From positions 1 to 40,146 of IMG/VR virus record IMGVR_UViG_3300040803_000026: 40,146 nt of DNA; one strand, 5' to 3'. Below are positions 29,302 to 38,018 of this stretch, piece by piece. Made by a program: the position numbers and the translations under genes. Under the pieces are notes generated by a model. That model did not search any database. It had not been told where the DNA came from and saw only the letters and a program-made list of their open reading frames with translations. How positions within the stretch are numbered: position 1 is the first letter of the stretch; each line of letters opens with the position of its first letter. The stretch comes from a virus.

Positions 29302-30846
29302 ATGAGATTTGAAGAACACATTTTAAATGAAGATAAAAGAACAGACTTTTTAGAAACCGCTTCTATGATAGGTATTGTTTGTAGTGATTCAGATGCTAAA
29401 AAAGCAAATGAAATATTAGCAAACGCGAAAAATATTAAAGAAATTGATTACATGAAGGCACTTGAATTATTAAAATCATATCTTAATAAATCATATGATT
29501 GGAATCCAGGTGGTAAAGAACAGATAAAAAGTTTAAAGAAACATCAGGTAGAAGAAATTGTTGACCTTTTTGCGTTAGTATCTGGTATGAATGAGTTTAT
29601 GCAAAAAATTGGAAGAAGAATTGTTGGTAATAAACCAAATTTTATTCATAATCAAATAGATACATATTATAAAATTGAAAAACAAGTTCTAGGTGAAATT
29701 CCAGGTGCAAAGGCAAATACTGCCGATTGTATTATATCAACAGTTTCAGCGGATGCGACTCTAGAAGCATTGAAAAAAGGTAAAGTTGAACCAGATAGTA
29801 AACTTGAATACATTACTTTAGCTGGTGGTGTTAAAATTATTCAAGTATCTTTAAAGAAATCAGAAAAGGGTGCTCAACTTGGAAAAATCACTAATTTCTT
29901 AAAGAGAAATCTTGAATTTGGTGATGATGTAGATGTTGCAGTAAAGACATTAACTGAAGAAAATGATACATGTGCCATAAGACTATTAGATACCGGATTT
30001 ATTAGTGAAGGTATTTGGGATAGAATTAAAAATATGGCAATTGATATTTGGAATAAAGTAACAGCAGCTATTAAGTCAGCAATGAAAAGTTTTAATAGTA
30101 AATGGTTAAAGATATTTACAAGTAAAACTCCTCCACAAGAGTATGTAAGAGACTTTTTTGTTGAAATTGGTGCTAGTGAATCTGAAAGTATTAGAATGAG
30201 TAAAGAATTGAATGAGGGGTCAATAACAGCACCAACACAAGCTGTAATTGATACAATTTCACAAAATCCATCAATGGCAATAACTGCTGTAAACAAACAA
30301 GTTAAAAAACTTGAAAATTCAGTCGGTACAAATGAGACTATAGCATTAATAAGTGAGACATTAAAACCATTGAAAAAATTTAAGAGTAAACCATCAACCG
30401 CTGTTTTTACTCTTATAAGTAATTATTTAACTGTCAGAACATTAGTAGATATGGTTAATAATGAAAAAAGTGTAGCAGAAACAGTAAATAGATTGATTGC
30501 TGAAATGTTATTTGGTGGTACTAAACTGCCTTTATGGAAAGTTTATGGTAATTACGGAAGTGGACATTCTTATGCCTATTTGGGAACTATTGATACATTT
30601 CTAAAAGATAATAAGTCAAAACCCAAAGTTGAAATTCTTGGTGTTAAAATAAAACCTCAAGCAGATTTTTATACAATCAGTATATTGATGTTAGAGGGTG
30701 TTTACAATGATGGTAAAAAGTATTATAATCTTAGAACAGGTACAAATAGTTCATCAAGAATAAGTTTTATTTTTGAAGGAACTGGTATAAAAGGACCATA
30801 TCCAATAGAAAAAGGTTTAAAACAAGTGTTGGCCGGTGAAAAATAA
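29302..30846 (+). CDS. CTS-like leader protein 9, 514 aa, possible nuclease-like core
   Basis: ATG 29302 after AGGAG. Leader MRFEEHILNE then D. The region 150-215 (NTADCIISTVSAD ... LEYITLAGGVKIIQVSLKKSEKGAQLGKI) recalls PD-(D/E)XK-type nucleases that use a D...(Q/E)xSLK arrangement; this is tentative. A second possible site LDTGFISE then GIW lies near 236-238. The C-terminal 250 residues are helical then beta-rich. At 514 aa it is the largest protein in the block, comparable to T4 Alt as a large head-internal protein, but not homologous by eye. Confidence 0.6.
   Translation: MRFEEHILNEDKRTDFLETASMIGIVCSDSDAKKANEILANAKNIKEIDYMKALELLKSYLNKSYDWNPGGKEQIKSLKKHQVEEIVDLFALVSGMNEFMQKIGRRIVGNKPNFIHNQIDTYYKIEKQVLGEIPGAKANTADCIISTVSADATLEALKKGKVEPDSKLEYITLAGGVKIIQVSLKKSEKGAQLGKITNFLKRNLEFGDDVDVAVKTLTEENDTCAIRLLDTGFISEGIWDRIKNMAIDIWNKVTAAIKSAMKSFNSKWLKIFTSKTPPQEYVRDFFVEIGASESESIRMSKELNEGSITAPTQAVIDTISQNPSMAITAVNKQVKKLENSVGTNETIALISETLKPLKKFKSKPSTAVFTLISNYLTVRTLVDMVNNEKSVAETVNRLIAEMLFGGTKLPLWKVYGNYGSGHSYAYLGTIDTFLKDNKSKPKVEILGVKIKPQADFYTISILMLEGVYNDGKKYYNLRTGTNSSSRISFIFEGTGIKGPYPIEKGLKQVLAGEK
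30701..30729 (+). promoter_or_regulatory. T4-early-type promoter inside an upstream gene
   Basis: GTTTACA with TTTACA at 30701-30706, 17-nt spacer and TATAAT at 30724-30729. It lies inside the end of the 514-aa gene, 136 nt before the methyltransferase start. It would allow early expression of the methyltransferase and sugar-nucleotide genes independently of the upstream (probably late) block. Confidence 0.65.
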
Positions 30847-30864
30847 TCTGTAAGGAGAAAATAA

Positions 30865-31722
30865 GTGGAAGTTAATAAAATAGTGTTGGGTGATTCGCTT
30901 CAATCTATGAAAGAATTACCCAACAATTATGTAGATTTAGTAGTTACATCCCCACCTTATGAAAAAGCAAAATTTTATGGAAAGAAAGTAAATATTTATC
31001 ATCCAGATAATTATGTAGAATGGTTCTTACCTTATTTTCGTGAAATTCATAGAGTGTTGAAATCATCAGGGTCATTCATATTAAATATAAATGATTTTTG
31101 TATTGATAAGGTAAGACATCCATATATTTATCATTTGGTATCAAAATCACAACTTGAACCTAAACAAACAAGATTGTCATTTTATGATAGATATTATTGG
31201 GTAAAGGATAATCCATTACCTAGTGGTAATGATAAAAGATTTAATTCAAGCACTGAATATATATTTCATTTCTGTAAAGACCCATCAAAAATAAAATTTA
31301 GAATGGATAATGTTCGCATTCCTTATGCTGATTCCACATTAGAATCAGCTGATAAAAAGGGTGGTGAAATTACATATTCAGGTGCAACAACGGTCAATGA
31401 TGATGGTGTAATAACAAAAAGAAAAACTGTAACAAGAAAATTAAATCCTATTGGTAAAATACCAAATAATATTTTTAATTTTCCTAAACCATGTGGTGAA
31501 AAACACCCAGCACCATATCATGTTGAATTGCCAGCATTTTTTATAAATGCACTTACAGATGAGGGTGATTTAGTAATTGATCCATTTTTTGGCTCAGGAA
31601 CAACAGGTTTAGCTGCAATGAGATTAAAAAGAAATTGGATAGGATTTGAAATAAATCCATCTTATATAGAAATAGCTGAATCAAAATTAGGTATTATGAA
31701 GAATAATAGTTTTTTTAAATAA
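30865..31722 (+). CDS. Beta-class DNA methyltransferase
   Basis: 285 aa, starts at GTG 30865 with TAAGGAGAAAATAA. Motif IV TSPPYEKAKFYG (28 onward) near the N-terminus and motif I VIDPFFGSGTTGLAAMRLKRNWIGFE near the C-terminus: the beta order of N4-cytosine and N6-adenine restriction-type methyltransferases. The middle has a target-recognition segment (residues 130-200). It protects phage DNA from restriction; specificity cannot be read. It is the third candidate methyltransferase gene acting on nucleic acid here. Confidence 0.87.
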   Translation: MEVNKIVLGDSLQSMKELPNNYVDLVVTSPPYEKAKFYGKKVNIYHPDNYVEWFLPYFREIHRVLKSSGSFILNINDFCIDKVRHPYIYHLVSKSQLEPKQTRLSFYDRYYWVKDNPLPSGNDKRFNSSTEYIFHFCKDPSKIKFRMDNVRIPYADSTLESADKKGGEITYSGATTVNDDGVITKRKTVTRKLNPIGKIPNNIFNFPKPCGEKHPAPYHVELPAFFINALTDEGDLVIDPFFGSGTTGLAAMRLKRNWIGFEINPSYIEIAESKLGIMKNNSFFK

Positions 31723-31746
31723 ACTGTAGGAGAAATAAGATAAATT

Positions 31747-32913
31747 ATGAAAAAAACGGTATTAGTTTGTGGTTGGGACGGTTATTTAGGATACGCCCTA
31801 ACTTTGAGATTGTTAACAAGAGGTTATAAAGTTATAGGTATTGATGATTACTCAAGAAGAAAAAATGTTGAGTTAATGGGTTCTTTTTCTGCTGTAGAGA
31901 TTGATGACCCTGAAAAAAGAGTTAAAATATTAAAAAAGATAGGTGATTTTACATCATATAGACATTCTTTACATGAAAATTATGATGCTTTATGTGAATT
32001 ATTATCAGATAATGTACCTGATATTATTGTAAATTTGGCACAACAACCCTCCGCACCATTTTCTCTAAAATCAAGAAAAGATGCTGAAGAAACAACCACT
32101 AATAATTTGATTGGAACTCTTAATATGCTGTATTTTATTAAAGAGTTTAACCCAAAAATTCATTTAATTCAAATTGGTTCAATGGGTGAGTATGACCCAG
32201 CAATGGGTACAGATATACCAGAGGGAACATTTGACCTTCAATTAAATAATAGAGTTGCGAGAAATGTTATATTTCCTCGTAGACCAGGAAGCTTTTATCA
32301 TGCGAGTAAAGTAGCCGCAACATATTATATGGATTGTGCTTGTAGATGGTGGGGTTTAAGGGCAACTGATATCATGCAAGGTGTTGTTTATGGAAACTGG
32401 ACACCCGAACTTGAAAAGTATCAAACAAATACAAGATTGGATTCGGATGAATGTTTTGGAACTGTATTAAATCGTTTTGTTGTTCAAGCAGTATTGGGAG
32501 AACCATTAACAGTATATGGTGATGGTATGCAATCAAGAGGCTATCTTTCAATAACTGATTCAATTCAATGTCTTATGTTAGCGATAGAAAATCCACCAAA
32601 AGAGGGTGTTTATAGAACTTGGAATCAATTAGATGATATTTGGAATATTGTATCATTGGCTGGTGCTGTAGTTAATAATGGTAAGAAATTTGGTTTAACT
32701 GTAAAAGTAGAAAGTATACCCACACCAAGAGCAGAAGCAACACATGGTTTTGAGTATACACCATATGTTGATAAACTTTTAGCATTAGGTTTTAGACCAA
32801 CAAGAACTGTAGATGAGGAAATAAGATACCTTTTATCTAAGTTAATTCCTATTGCAAATAGTGAATTATATCCACTTAGAAATGTAGTAATACCAAAAAT
32901 AACTTGGAGATAA
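31747..32913 (+). CDS. UDP-sulfoquinovose-synthase-like NAD-dependent enzyme
   Basis: 388 aa, ATG 31747. Rossmann start GWDGYLGYALTLRLLTRGY (GxxGxxG-like, residues 9-15). Catalytic triad SMGEY (Ser145 in place of the Thr of SQD1) and SFYHASK with Tyr184 and Lys188. Segments LIQIGSMGEY, GIRATD-like GLRATDIMQGVVYG, ECFGTVLNRFVVQAVLGEPLTVYG and SRGYLSITDSIQC closely follow plant and bacterial SQD1/SqdB. SQD1 converts UDP-glucose and sulfite to UDP-sulfoquinovose using bound NAD. The product may instead be another nucleotide sugar. Closed by a terminator at 32916. Confidence 0.82.
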   Translation: MKKTVLVCGWDGYLGYALTLRLLTRGYKVIGIDDYSRRKNVELMGSFSAVEIDDPEKRVKILKKIGDFTSYRHSLHENYDALCELLSDNVPDIIVNLAQQPSAPFSLKSRKDAEETTTNNLIGTLNMLYFIKEFNPKIHLIQIGSMGEYDPAMGTDIPEGTFDLQLNNRVARNVIFPRRPGSFYHASKVAATYYMDCACRWWGLRATDIMQGVVYGNWTPELEKYQTNTRLDSDECFGTVLNRFVVQAVLGEPLTVYGDGMQSRGYLSITDSIQCLMLAIENPPKEGVYRTWNQLDDIWNIVSLAGAVVNNGKKFGLTVKVESIPTPRAEATHGFEYTPYVDKLLALGFRPTRTVDEEIRYLLSKLIPIANSELYPLRNVVIPKITWR

Positions 32914-32915
32914 AT

Positions 32916-32962
32916 AATAGTGGATTGATTAGTATAATTTTCAATCAATCCACTATTTTTTT
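32916..32962 (+). terminator. Strong Rho-independent terminator
   Basis: Perfect 15-bp stem AATAGTGGATTGATT (32916-32930) / AATCAATCCACTATT (32943-32957), loop of 12 nt, then T7. The next start codon lies only 6 nt after the T run. Confidence 0.93.
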
Positions 32963-32968
32963 ATAAAA

Positions 32969-34246
32969 ATGATTAAACAAATTGACCCAAGAATAAGATC
33001 AAATGCAAAGGTAATTGGTAAACCAAGAAATGAAAGACTAACCATTATAACGGGTGGTCCTAATATAATAACAAAAAAACAAGAAAAAGATGAAGAAGAA
33101 ATGATTATACCTGGAATGTCATGTTGGAGAGAATCAAGAGTAAAAAAAATATATGATATATTATTAAAAAAATATAAAAAAGAAACAAATATATATTCAT
33201 TAAATAATGGTGTTATAGAGGAATTTCAGGAACTTGATAATATGGATAAAAATAAGTTAATTATTAGAGCAAATTCTATATGTAGTAATGATGATGAATA
33301 TCAAAAATTTATTGAAAAAGAAAATCATAAAATTTATCAATTTATAGAAAATGATGATGAAAATGATGATGAAAATGTAGATATTATAGGAAAAAAAGAA
33401 ACAATTTCCATCATTATACCATATATGCATTCAGATGAAAGATATTTTTTATTAGAAAAATGTATTGAATCATTAAGATTTAATGACCCCGATTTTAATA
33501 TAGAAATATGCATTTTTGAAATTGGTCCTGAAAGAAATTTATATATGGATGATGATATAAAATACTTATATGAAGAATATAATAAACCATTTCATCGTGG
33601 ATGGGCTATAAATAGAGCGGCTAAAAAATTATCAACTGGTAAAAGTTTGATAATTATGGATTGTGATATAATAGTTACAAAAGAATGGTGGAATGAAGTT
33701 AAATATATTAATACTCCGAAAGTTGGTTGGAAAAAAATTATTTGTTTTGATGAAGAATCAACTCAAAAAATACTTATAAATAAAATGGGTGATTTAAGAC
33801 AGGAATCAATTAAAACACCATCTATTAATACCGCAGCAGGTGGTATAACAATATGTCCAAGAAAAATATTTTTTGAATTAAAGGGTATTCCAGAAGATTT
33901 TATAGATACTTGGGGTGGTGAAGATAATGCTTTTTGGGCAAAATTGGAAATGTATGGTTATAGATTTTCTAATATAAAATCAAAGATATTTCATCTTTGG
34001 CATACAAAAAGCACACCAAGAAATCAAAAAAAGTTACTATTTATTTGGGATATTTTTGGATGGGATAATAAAAAATGGAAAATTGTATTAGATGAAATTG
34101 GTGATAATTGGGGAAGAAAAGATGCTTATTACCCAGATTTTTATAGTAAAAATGTCACAAATACTGAATGGACATATGGTAGAAAAAGACAAGTATTAGA
34201 TAAAAGAGAGGAAATATTAAAAAGTGTTGAAAGACCAAATTATTGA
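32969..34246 (+). CDS. GT-A glycosyltransferase (family 2 / GT7-like C-terminus)
   Basis: 425 aa. ATG 32969 directly follows the terminator and has no ribosome-site sequence; a later start (Met45) is possible but would not improve it. The first 145 residues are a variable extension with a repeat-like acidic tract (ENDDENDDENVD). The GT-A domain: ISIIIPYMHSDERYFLLEKC, then HRGWAINRAAKKL, IIMDCDIIV (DxD-like), and GGITICPRKIFFELKG with FIDTWGGEDNAFWAKL, the galactosyltransferase-like acceptor segment. Adds a sugar to an unknown acceptor. Confidence 0.82.
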   Translation: MIKQIDPRIRSNAKVIGKPRNERLTIITGGPNIITKKQEKDEEEMIIPGMSCWRESRVKKIYDILLKKYKKETNIYSLNNGVIEEFQELDNMDKNKLIIRANSICSNDDEYQKFIEKENHKIYQFIENDDENDDENVDIIGKKETISIIIPYMHSDERYFLLEKCIESLRFNDPDFNIEICIFEIGPERNLYMDDDIKYLYEEYNKPFHRGWAINRAAKKLSTGKSLIIMDCDIIVTKEWWNEVKYINTPKVGWKKIICFDEESTQKILINKMGDLRQESIKTPSINTAAGGITICPRKIFFELKGIPEDFIDTWGGEDNAFWAKLEMYGYRFSNIKSKIFHLWHTKSTPRNQKKLLFIWDIFGWDNKKWKIVLDEIGDNWGRKDAYYPDFYSKNVTNTEWTYGRKRQVLDKREEILKSVERPNY

Positions 34247-35060
34247 AAATTTGAATATTGTTTGGAATAAATTTGATAATAAAAAATTACCTAATTTTTA
34301 TTCTTTAAAAGAGGTAATGAATGAAAAAGAAACAATATTAAGTGTTGCGATGTTGTCTCTTTATAGAACAAATAAGTTATTAGAAATGATGAATCATTGG
34401 GGTGATTCCAGATTTATTAAGTCTAATTTATCATTAAGAGTTCAAGGATCAGAACTTTTAGGTAATAGTGATAGAAAATTAATCAAAAAGACTGCAAAGA
34501 AAAATTTTCAAGAAACAAGTATTTTTTATAACGAAGAAAATAGAGGTTCAGGACAACCAAGACATGAAATGGTTCATAAAGCATTAGAGTATAATACACC
34601 TTATATAATGACAACAGATGATGATATGTTTTTTCCTCCTGGTTCTATTGAATCACAAATATCAATTCTTAAAGACAATTCAGATATTGGTGCTGTTACA
34701 TTTTGGTGCTCCCCTAATTTAAATTTTTGGGATGCAATTGGTAATAGAATGATTCCAAGACAACCAACACCTCCTTTTGATTTTGGTGATGCAGTTGGTT
34801 CTGGTACGATGGTTATGAAAAGAGAAATTTTTGATACTTGTGACCTTGACCCAGGTTATTTTGTTGGATGGGGTGATTTGGATTTCTGTATGCAAATAAG
34901 AAAAGCTGGTTGGAAAATAGGAATGTTATGTATACCAGGATTTAAAGCTCTTAATGATTCAAGAGGTAATACTCCAAAATATAGAGAAAATAGATATAAC
35001 AAAATATGGGCTGAAGAAAGTAGAAAAAGATTTTATGGAAAATGGAATAGAATGATATGA
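34224..35060 (+). CDS. GT-A glycosyltransferase (family 2-like)
   Basis: 278 aa, GTG 34224 (GAGGAA upstream) overlapping the previous gene by 23 nt. ILSVAMLSLYRTNKLLEM opens the domain; IMTTDDDMFFPPGSIE has the DxD metal motif; VGWGDLDFCMQIRKAGWKIGML is the catalytic Asp/acceptor region. Sugar unknown. Overlap suggests coupled synthesis with the transferase before it. Confidence 0.8.
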   Translation: MLKDQIIENLNIVWNKFDNKKLPNFYSLKEVMNEKETILSVAMLSLYRTNKLLEMMNHWGDSRFIKSNLSLRVQGSELLGNSDRKLIKKTAKKNFQETSIFYNEENRGSGQPRHEMVHKALEYNTPYIMTTDDDMFFPPGSIESQISILKDNSDIGAVTFWCSPNLNFWDAIGNRMIPRQPTPPFDFGDAVGSGTMVMKREIFDTCDLDPGYFVGWGDLDFCMQIRKAGWKIGMLCIPGFKALNDSRGNTPKYRENRYNKIWAEESRKRFYGKWNRMI

Positions 35061-35998
35061 GAATATTATGGGTAACAATTGATAGAAGTAATAGAATTGC
35101 TTCTATTTTCGATCCATTAAGAGTTGAGGTTTCAAAAATAGCAGATGTTGATGTTATAATGAGAAAACTTCATGTTGTTGCTGGTACATATCAAAATCTA
35201 TGTTTAGGTGGATTTCAAGATGAAAAGCTTATTGACCCTAAAAAACTTAAAAATTATAGTCATATAATGGTTGATGCACCATTTGCTTTTATGAACGAGG
35301 AATGGGAAAAAGTAAAAGGTCCTATAAAAATGGCATTATTTGAAGATCAACACGGACCAAATCCAATATATTCAAGAAAGTTACAAGAATGTGGTTTTTC
35401 TATATTTTTTTGTAGATATAGAAATGGATTTTTAAAAAGACATTCTCATTTAGGTAGGTCTAAAATTTTATGGTTGCCTCATAGTATAGATGATAATGTA
35501 TTTTATGATTATAAATTGAAAAAAGAAATTGAGACTCTAATGATAGGTAGAGTTCATGAAAAAATATATCCTGTAAGATGGATGATCACACAAACTCTCA
35601 AAGATAAAGAATATTTTAAAAAAATTGGTAGACCTGGAGAAACATTTGATAAAAAATCTGAAAAATGGCCTGTAGGTATTGATTATGCAAAATTAATTAA
35701 TTCTGCAAAAATCACCTTTTCATGTTTAAGTTCCTTACAATATCCGGTATTGAAATTTTTTGAAATACCAGGGTCAAATTCTTGTCTTTTTTCTGATTAC
35801 AATAATGAACTTAAAAATTTGGGATTCATTCCTGATACAAATATGGTGCAAATAAAAAATGAAAAAGATGTAATAGAAAAGGTTGAATATTATTTAAAAA
35901 ATGGAGTAGATGAAATATCAAGAAATGGTTACGATTTAATTCATAGTAAACATACGGCAAAAATAAGAGCAAAGGAGTTTTTAGAGTATATAAAATGA
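35057..35998 (+). CDS. GT-B type glycosyltransferase-like protein
   Basis: 313 aa, ATGA overlap. RILWVTIDRSNRIASIFDPL at the start; a WLPHSIDDNVFYDY linker; LMIGRVHEKIYPVRWMI starts the C-lobe; LINSAKITFSCLSSLQYPVLKFFEIPGSNSCLFSDY is the donor site with the conserved acidic residue (FFEIPGSNS, like CgeB/family-1 proteins); the last part (NGYDLIHSKHTAKIRAKEFL) also matches CgeB-like transferases. Confidence 0.78.
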   Translation: MRILWVTIDRSNRIASIFDPLRVEVSKIADVDVIMRKLHVVAGTYQNLCLGGFQDEKLIDPKKLKNYSHIMVDAPFAFMNEEWEKVKGPIKMALFEDQHGPNPIYSRKLQECGFSIFFCRYRNGFLKRHSHLGRSKILWLPHSIDDNVFYDYKLKKEIETLMIGRVHEKIYPVRWMITQTLKDKEYFKKIGRPGETFDKKSEKWPVGIDYAKLINSAKITFSCLSSLQYPVLKFFEIPGSNSCLFSDYNNELKNLGFIPDTNMVQIKNEKDVIEKVEYYLKNGVDEISRNGYDLIHSKHTAKIRAKEFLEYIK

Positions 35999-36711
35999 AT
36001 GTAAATTTTTTTTGGAGTGGCCCGAGTTGGCAGTTTATAAATAGGGTAACAATAGCATCACACTTAAAAGTTGGTCATAATGTAATTATGTGGACACATG
36101 ACAAAAAACCTAAAAATAAGTTTTGGGTTGATGATATGCCAGTAGTATTTGAAGATTCTAATAAATATCTTAATGTAGCTGAAAAATTGGCAACAGGTTG
36201 GAATTTTAGAACCATTTCTACTATTTTTCAATATGAATTTATGAAAAAAACTGGAGAATATACTGCTGATTGTGATGCAATAGCTTTAAAACACTGGCCA
36301 GATGAAAAGTGGTGTTTAGTATCTGAATCAGAACAATTAATATCATCAGTTGGTGTTTTAAGAGTACCACCTAATCATCCAGTATTAGATTGTGCTATAA
36401 CTAGAGCCAAAAAAACATGGGGAAATGTTAGAGTTTTTTCAGACTGCTGTAAAAAACGTGGATTAAAAAGTACATATAATCCGAAGGAATTTTATCCTGT
36501 TAGTCCACACAAAAGAGAAAAGATACCTTATATTCTTAGAGATAGTCCAATACCAAATGCTTATTCATATCATGCCTTTTTTAATTCTTTTGGTGAGAAA
36601 AATGTAACAGAAGATACAATAGTAAAAGAGTATGAAAATTCATTATTAAAAAGAATCGCTGATTGGGCATTAGAAAAATATGGATATGTGAAAAAAAATG
36701 TCAAAATTTAA
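35995..36711 (+). CDS. DXD-type glycosyltransferase (GT32-like)
   Basis: 238 aa, ATGA overlap. FFWSGPSWQFINRVTIASHLKVGHNVIMWTHD resembles the capsule/GT32 start with substrate-binding His/Trp; TADCDAIALKHWPDEKW carries the DxD motif; AYSYHAFFNSFGEKN near the end resembles the final helix of this family. Likely transfers hexose with Mn. Acceptor unknown. Confidence 0.72.
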   Translation: MNVNFFWSGPSWQFINRVTIASHLKVGHNVIMWTHDKKPKNKFWVDDMPVVFEDSNKYLNVAEKLATGWNFRTISTIFQYEFMKKTGEYTADCDAIALKHWPDEKWCLVSESEQLISSVGVLRVPPNHPVLDCAITRAKKTWGNVRVFSDCCKKRGLKSTYNPKEFYPVSPHKREKIPYILRDSPIPNAYSYHAFFNSFGEKNVTEDTIVKEYENSLLKRIADWALEKYGYVKKNVKI

Positions 36712-37504
36712 TATTTGTGTAAGTGGTATGAAAGGTACCTTTATAGAAACTACTAACGCATTAAAACATTCATTAGAAGAATTAGGACATCAAGTAGATC
36801 ATATAGTTTTTGGAAAAAAACCCTCACCATATATACCTAATGAAATAACAATAATTATAATGGGTAAAGCTGAAATTTTACCTCTATCTAAAAGTTCATT
36901 AAATATATTTTTCTGTATGGAGCAATGGAGAAATGAAGAAAAAGCTATAAAAATAAGGTCACAATTTGACCATATTTTTGATATATTTAATCATGTTCAT
37001 AGAAATTATCCAAAAAAATCAATATTATGCCCCCTTGGTTGGTCTAAGTCATTTGAGACTGATTTATCTATTTCTCATAACCAAAATAATTTTTTTCTTT
37101 TTGGTTCAGGAAATCCTACATATAGAAATAAATGGATAAATCAAAATAAACATCTTATTACCTATTTTAGAGAGGGTTGTTTTGGTATAAAAAGAGATAA
37201 ATATATTATTGATTCAAAAATTAATCTTATGATAAAAGGTTATAATAAATGGGTACTTCCTCCATTACATATGTTATTGATAATATCTAAGAAAAAATTT
37301 CTTATGATGGATAATCATATTGATTATTATCCTTATGAACCTGGAAAACATTTTATCTTATTTGATAAATTTCCACAAGATTGTGAATATTGGTTAAATA
37401 ATGACAAGGCAAGAAAAGAGTTTGAAATTTCAGTATATGAAGATATAAAGAAAAATCACAATTTTACTATTTATCTTGAAAGAGCTTTGAATGAAATTCA
37501 CTAA
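36698..37504 (+). CDS. Glycosyltransferase-like protein, unusual GT-B variant
   Basis: 268 aa, overlapping by 14 nt. FNICVSGMKGTFIETTNALKHSLEELGHQVDH is a Rossmann-like GT-B start. NIFFCMEQWRNEEKAIKIRSQFDHIFD, and later WVLPPLHMLLIISKKKFLMMD occupy the usual donor region, but the typical Glu/Gly donor motif is unclear. Family assignment rests on context and fold pattern only. Confidence 0.5.
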   Translation: MSKFNICVSGMKGTFIETTNALKHSLEELGHQVDHIVFGKKPSPYIPNEITIIIMGKAEILPLSKSSLNIFFCMEQWRNEEKAIKIRSQFDHIFDIFNHVHRNYPKKSILCPLGWSKSFETDLSISHNQNNFFLFGSGNPTYRNKWINQNKHLITYFREGCFGIKRDKYIIDSKINLMIKGYNKWVLPPLHMLLIISKKKFLMMDNHIDYYPYEPGKHFILFDKFPQDCEYWLNNDKARKEFEISVYEDIKKNHNFTIYLERALNEIH

Positions 37505-38018
37505 TAAATCTGAACAATACAAAAAATATAAAATAGGTAATTGGACATACGGTCAGCCATGTATCATCGAATGGAGTGTATTTGGTAAACTAGAAATAGG
37601 TAAATTTTGCTCTATTTCTGGTGATGTAAATATTTTTTTAGGTGGAGAACATAATTATAAAATTGTAAGTACATATCCATTTAAACAAGCATGGAATATG
37701 GATGTTGATAATGTGGCATTAACAAAAGGTGATGTTATAATAGGAAATGATGTGTGGATAGGGAGAGGAGTAACAATATTATCAGGTGTTACAATAGGTG
37801 ATGGAGCAGTAATAGGAACAAATGCTGTTGTTAGTAAATCAATTTCACCTTATTCAATTGCAATAGGAAATCCAATAAGAGAAATTAAAAAAAGATTTGA
37901 TGATAAGATTATAGAAAAGCTTTTAGAAATAAAATGGTGGAATTGGTCTGATGAAAAAATAAAACAATATATAAAAAAATATGGTAAGGATATAAATAAA
38001 TTTTTGGAGAATAGTTAA
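37491..38018 (+). CDS. Hexapeptide (left-handed beta-helix) acyltransferase
   Basis: 175 aa. Coils such as IGKFCSISGDVNIFLGG, IIGNDVWIGRGVTILSGVTIGDGAVIGTNAVVSKSI follow the I/V-G-x hexapeptide repeat, and SPYSIAIGNPIREIKKRF is the typical C-terminal strand of the CatB/VatD xenobiotic acetyltransferase family. GGEHNYK contains the catalytic His (HNY). Most likely O-acetylates a sugar using acetyl-CoA, fitting the glycan cluster. Confidence 0.88.
   Translation: MKFTNKSEQYKKYKIGNWTYGQPCIIEWSVFGKLEIGKFCSISGDVNIFLGGEHNYKIVSTYPFKQAWNMDVDNVALTKGDVIIGNDVWIGRGVTILSGVTIGDGAVIGTNAVVSKSISPYSIAIGNPIREIKKRFDDKIIEKLLEIKWWNWSDEKIKQYIKKYGKDINKFLENS

Noticed and set aside
36036-36046. TATAAATA inside the glycosyltransferase at 35995
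   Set aside because: It is inside a coding region, with no gene start close downstream; likely chance in AT-rich DNA.
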